Positions 62,207 through 64,000 of a stretch of 64,000 nucleotides of DNA are shown piece by piece. Origin of the DNA: Roseiarcus sp963774195 (lineage in GTDB: Bacteria > Pseudomonadota > Alphaproteobacteria > Rhizobiales > Beijerinckiaceae); the NCBI GenBank assembly GCA_963774195.1, contig CAVZDY010000004.1, positions 930,001 to 994,000 on the forward strand. The letters are read 5' to 3'. Under the pieces are notes generated by a model that saw only the letters and a program-made list of their open reading frames with translations, did not search any database and was not told the DNA's origin. Position 1 is the first letter of the stretch. The number at the start of each line of letters is the position of its first letter. The translations under genes and the position numbers were made by a program.

Positions 62207-62245
62207 TGAAAGCGCTGTCAATAACACGCGCTTTTGGTGTATAAT
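62207..62245 (+). promoter_or_regulatory. LacI-type operator and -10 box in the divergent promoter
   Basis: TGAAAGCGCTGTCA (62207-62220) is a 14-bp near-palindrome with central CG and 12 of 14 symmetric positions, matching LacI-family operators of the TGAAA-GC-TTTCA kind. The consensus -10 TATAAT follows at 62240-62245, 29 bp before the LacI start. The operator would let the regulator control both itself and the divergent transporter. Confidence 0.62.
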
Positions 62246-62273
62246 CGATTGCGATCGATCCGGAGGACTCGCT

Positions 62274-63314
62274 TTGAGGACGACCCGTAGTCAGTCGAGG
62301 GGCCGCGCCACGCTCGACGACGTCGCTGCTTTGGCCTCGGTCAGCGCAGTCACGGCGTCACGCGCGCTGCGCAATCCTGAGATCGTCTCGCCAAGGCTTC
62401 GCGCCCGCGTCGAAGCCGCCGTTCGCGAGCTCGGCTACGTTCCTAATCAGCTCGCGAGCGGCCTCGCCTCCTCACGAACCGGGAGAGTTGCCGCGATCGT
62501 TCCCTCGCTCACCAACGGCGTGTTCGACGACTACCTGCGCGCGCTGCACGACGCTTTCGTCCCCGCCGGCATCGAAATCCTCGTGCTCAATTCGAACTAC
62601 CTGCCGGGACGCGAAGAGAAGGCGATCGCCACGGCGCTCGGGCAATTCCCGGAAGCCATCATCCTTGCGGGCGTCAACCAAACGAAACATGCGCGGAGCC
62701 TGCTCGGGCAGGCCGCGATCCCGATCGTGCAGACGATGGAGATCGCGGAAACGCCGATCGACATCAACATCGGCCTCTCCCACGTCGACGCAGGCTACGC
62801 CGCCGCCCGCCATCTCTTCGCGCTCGGCCACCGCAACGTCGGCCACCTCATGGCGCCCCGCGACTCCCGCGCCCGCGCGCGCGCCGAGGGTTACGCCAGG
62901 GCGGCGCAAGAATTTGGAGTCGAGCCCGTCATCGCGGCGATCGACGACCCCTCGAGTTTTGCGATCGGCGGCAAGCTCCTCGTCGAGCTGATGCAGCGCA
63001 AGCCGGAAACGACGGCGATTTTCTGCGGCAACGACAATCTGGCGCTCGGCGCGTTGTTCGAATGCCAGCGGCGCGGCATCGCGGTCCCCCGGGACATGTC
63101 GATCATGGGCTACAACGATCTCGAATTCTCCGCTTGCGCCTATCCAGCGCTCAGCACCGTCGCGACGCCGCGCTACGAGATCGCGCGGCGGGCGGCCGAA
63201 ATTGTGCTGGAGATCGTGCGCGGCTCAGGCGAGCGTCCGAAAACGCCGCAAATCGACGTCGGCTTTCGCGTCGTCGTTCGTGAGAGCACCGACAAGCCGC
63301 CCCGCCAGGCGTAA
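62274..63314 (+). CDS. LacI-family transcriptional regulator
   Basis: A 346-aa LacI repressor of the GntR-like branch. It has the helix-turn-helix TLDDVAALASVSAVTASRAL and hinge AAVRELGYVPNQLASGLASS, then a sugar-binding-like sensor with IVPSLTNGVFDDYLRAL and GYNDLEFSACAYPALSTV. The start is TTG at 62274, supported by CGGAGGA six bases upstream; no ATG fits the family N-terminus. It is divergent from the third transporter, which it presumably represses until its ligand is present. Confidence 0.93.
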   Translation: MRTTRSQSRGRATLDDVAALASVSAVTASRALRNPEIVSPRLRARVEAAVRELGYVPNQLASGLASSRTGRVAAIVPSLTNGVFDDYLRALHDAFVPAGIEILVLNSNYLPGREEKAIATALGQFPEAIILAGVNQTKHARSLLGQAAIPIVQTMEIAETPIDINIGLSHVDAGYAAARHLFALGHRNVGHLMAPRDSRARARAEGYARAAQEFGVEPVIAAIDDPSSFAIGGKLLVELMQRKPETTAIFCGNDNLALGALFECQRRGIAVPRDMSIMGYNDLEFSACAYPALSTVATPRYEIARRAAEIVLEIVRGSGERPKTPQIDVGFRVVVRESTDKPPRQA

Positions 63315-63369
63315 CGGCGTACTCGACCGGGGTGACAGGAGCGCTGCCTCAGCCAAAAAGCAGGACGCA

Positions 63370-63984
63370 CTAAACGCTCTTCACCGCGCCCTGTTGAATC
63401 AGCCGCATCTGCGCCTCGAACAGCGAACTGGTGAAATCGGCCAAGTCGCGCGACGCCTCGCGCATCAGCGAGAAGGGGGTCGGGCGGCGCGCGGTGAGGC
63501 GCCCCGTAATCTGGTTCTCCTCGAAGGTGAACTGCGTGTTGAACTTCGCCGCCAGCCGCAGCATGCCGACGTTGTCCGGCATGCACACGATCTCGATCGT
63601 CTCGACGCCATGGTTGGTCGCCGCCCGCTCGATCCGCTGGAACAACTGCGCGCCGACGCCGCGCCGGCGGTAACCCTGCTCGACGCTGAAAGCCGCCTCG
63701 GCATGGATATGCCGCTGGAAGGGCGGCTGCTCGCTCCAGATCGCTTCGTTCGAGCGCAATTCGCCCGCCCCGCGCATCACCCCGTCGATGGAGGCGCCGA
63801 AGACGAGATCGCCCTGCCCGAAGCAGTTCTCCGCGTAGCGAACGACGAATTCGTCCGACATGCCGCCGCCGAATTGCTCGTGGCGGCTGCGCGCGTCGAG
63901 GCGCAACAGATGGTCGCGAAACGCAGCCATATCAGCCGGCCACAGACGCCGGATCTCGACAGCGGGGTTGGTGGCGCTCGCCAT
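63370..63984 (-). CDS. GNAT-family N-acetyltransferase
   Basis: A 204-aa acetyltransferase. The acetyl-CoA binding motif A is seen as AAFSVEQGYRRRGVGAQLF (R-x-x-G-x-G type) near residue 95, preceded by GVMRGAGELR and followed by VETIEIVCMPDNVGMLRLAAKF. The substrate is unknown. It is convergent with the LacI gene (56-bp gap with no feature I recognise). The start ATG is at 63984, 16 bp from the window end. Confidence 0.9.
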   Translation of the reverse strand: MASATNPAVEIRRLWPADMAAFRDHLLRLDARSRHEQFGGGMSDEFVVRYAENCFGQGDLVFGASIDGVMRGAGELRSNEAIWSEQPPFQRHIHAEAAFSVEQGYRRRGVGAQLFQRIERAATNHGVETIEIVCMPDNVGMLRLAAKFNTQFTFEENQITGRLTARRPTPFSLMREASRDLADFTSSLFEAQMRLIQQGAVKSV

Positions 63985-64000
63985 GGTCCTAACCTTTGGA

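Overview
The window is high-GC DNA whose gene families, gene order and short palindromic repeats fit an aerobic alphaproteobacterium, most likely of the order Hyphomicrobiales (Rhizobiales). That placement is inferred from family resemblance; there is no rRNA, tRNA or marker gene here to fix it. No CRISPR array, complete insertion sequence or prophage was seen.

Layout. 1-6 kb: 5' part of a malic enzyme gene, cobalamin-dependent methionine synthase (metH) behind a near-perfect 20-bp palindrome, an orphan HigA antitoxin overlapping a relic of its HigB toxin, and a patatin-like lipase. 6-17 kb: a TetR gene divergent from a hydrolase/transporter pair; a LysR gene divergent from a five-gene set (cupin, carboxymuconolactone decarboxylase-like protein, SDR, tautomerase, aldo/keto reductase); class I aldolase, histidine phosphatase, DUF2000, AraC regulator, M19 dipeptidase. 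17-29.4 kb: a carbohydrate-uptake island with two ribose-type ABC transporters, a LacI regulator, two Gfo/Idh/MocA dehydrogenases and two sugar isomerase/epimerases. 29.4-41 kb: a two-subunit aconitase X, NfeD plus SPFH membrane proteins, YgfZ, a dihydroorotase-type amidohydrolase, a MaoC/SDR pair, a methyltransferase, a nitrilase-family hydrolase, a scar of MFS and ArsR fragments, and a DUF4331 protein. 41-47.5 kb: the most distinctive locus, a one-strand corrinoid/folate C1 operon (corrinoid protein, DUF1638, small 'virulence factor' protein, MetV-like and MetF-like methylene-H4folate reductase subunits, methyl-H4folate:corrinoid methyltransferase, RACo-type activator). 47.5-57 kb: alpha/beta hydrolase, UbiA, a secreted protein, an interrupted glucokinase, an orphan Dcm/Vsr pair, PEP carboxylase, a 25-residue membrane peptide and a frameshifted membrane protein. 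57-63.3 kb: a third ribose-type ABC transporter divergent from its own LacI regulator. A GNAT gene closes the window.

How it fits together. The C1 operon looks like an acetogen-type methyl branch (MeTr, MetVF, RACo) that could run toward oxidation: methyl-corrinoid to methyl-H4folate to methylene-H4folate. No substrate-specific methyltransferase of the MttB/MtaB type is present in the window, so the methyl donor is unknown. The sugar island probably imports a sugar, polyol or glycoside, oxidises it and isomerises the keto product.

At least four coding regions carry a single-base indel (near 7192, 24323, 46736 and 56839), one carries an in-frame amber codon (51279-51281), and a sixth possible indel lies near 37920. 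All four clear indels change the length of a one- to three-base run, so consensus error in the assembly is as likely as gene decay, and this should be settled before any biological conclusion.
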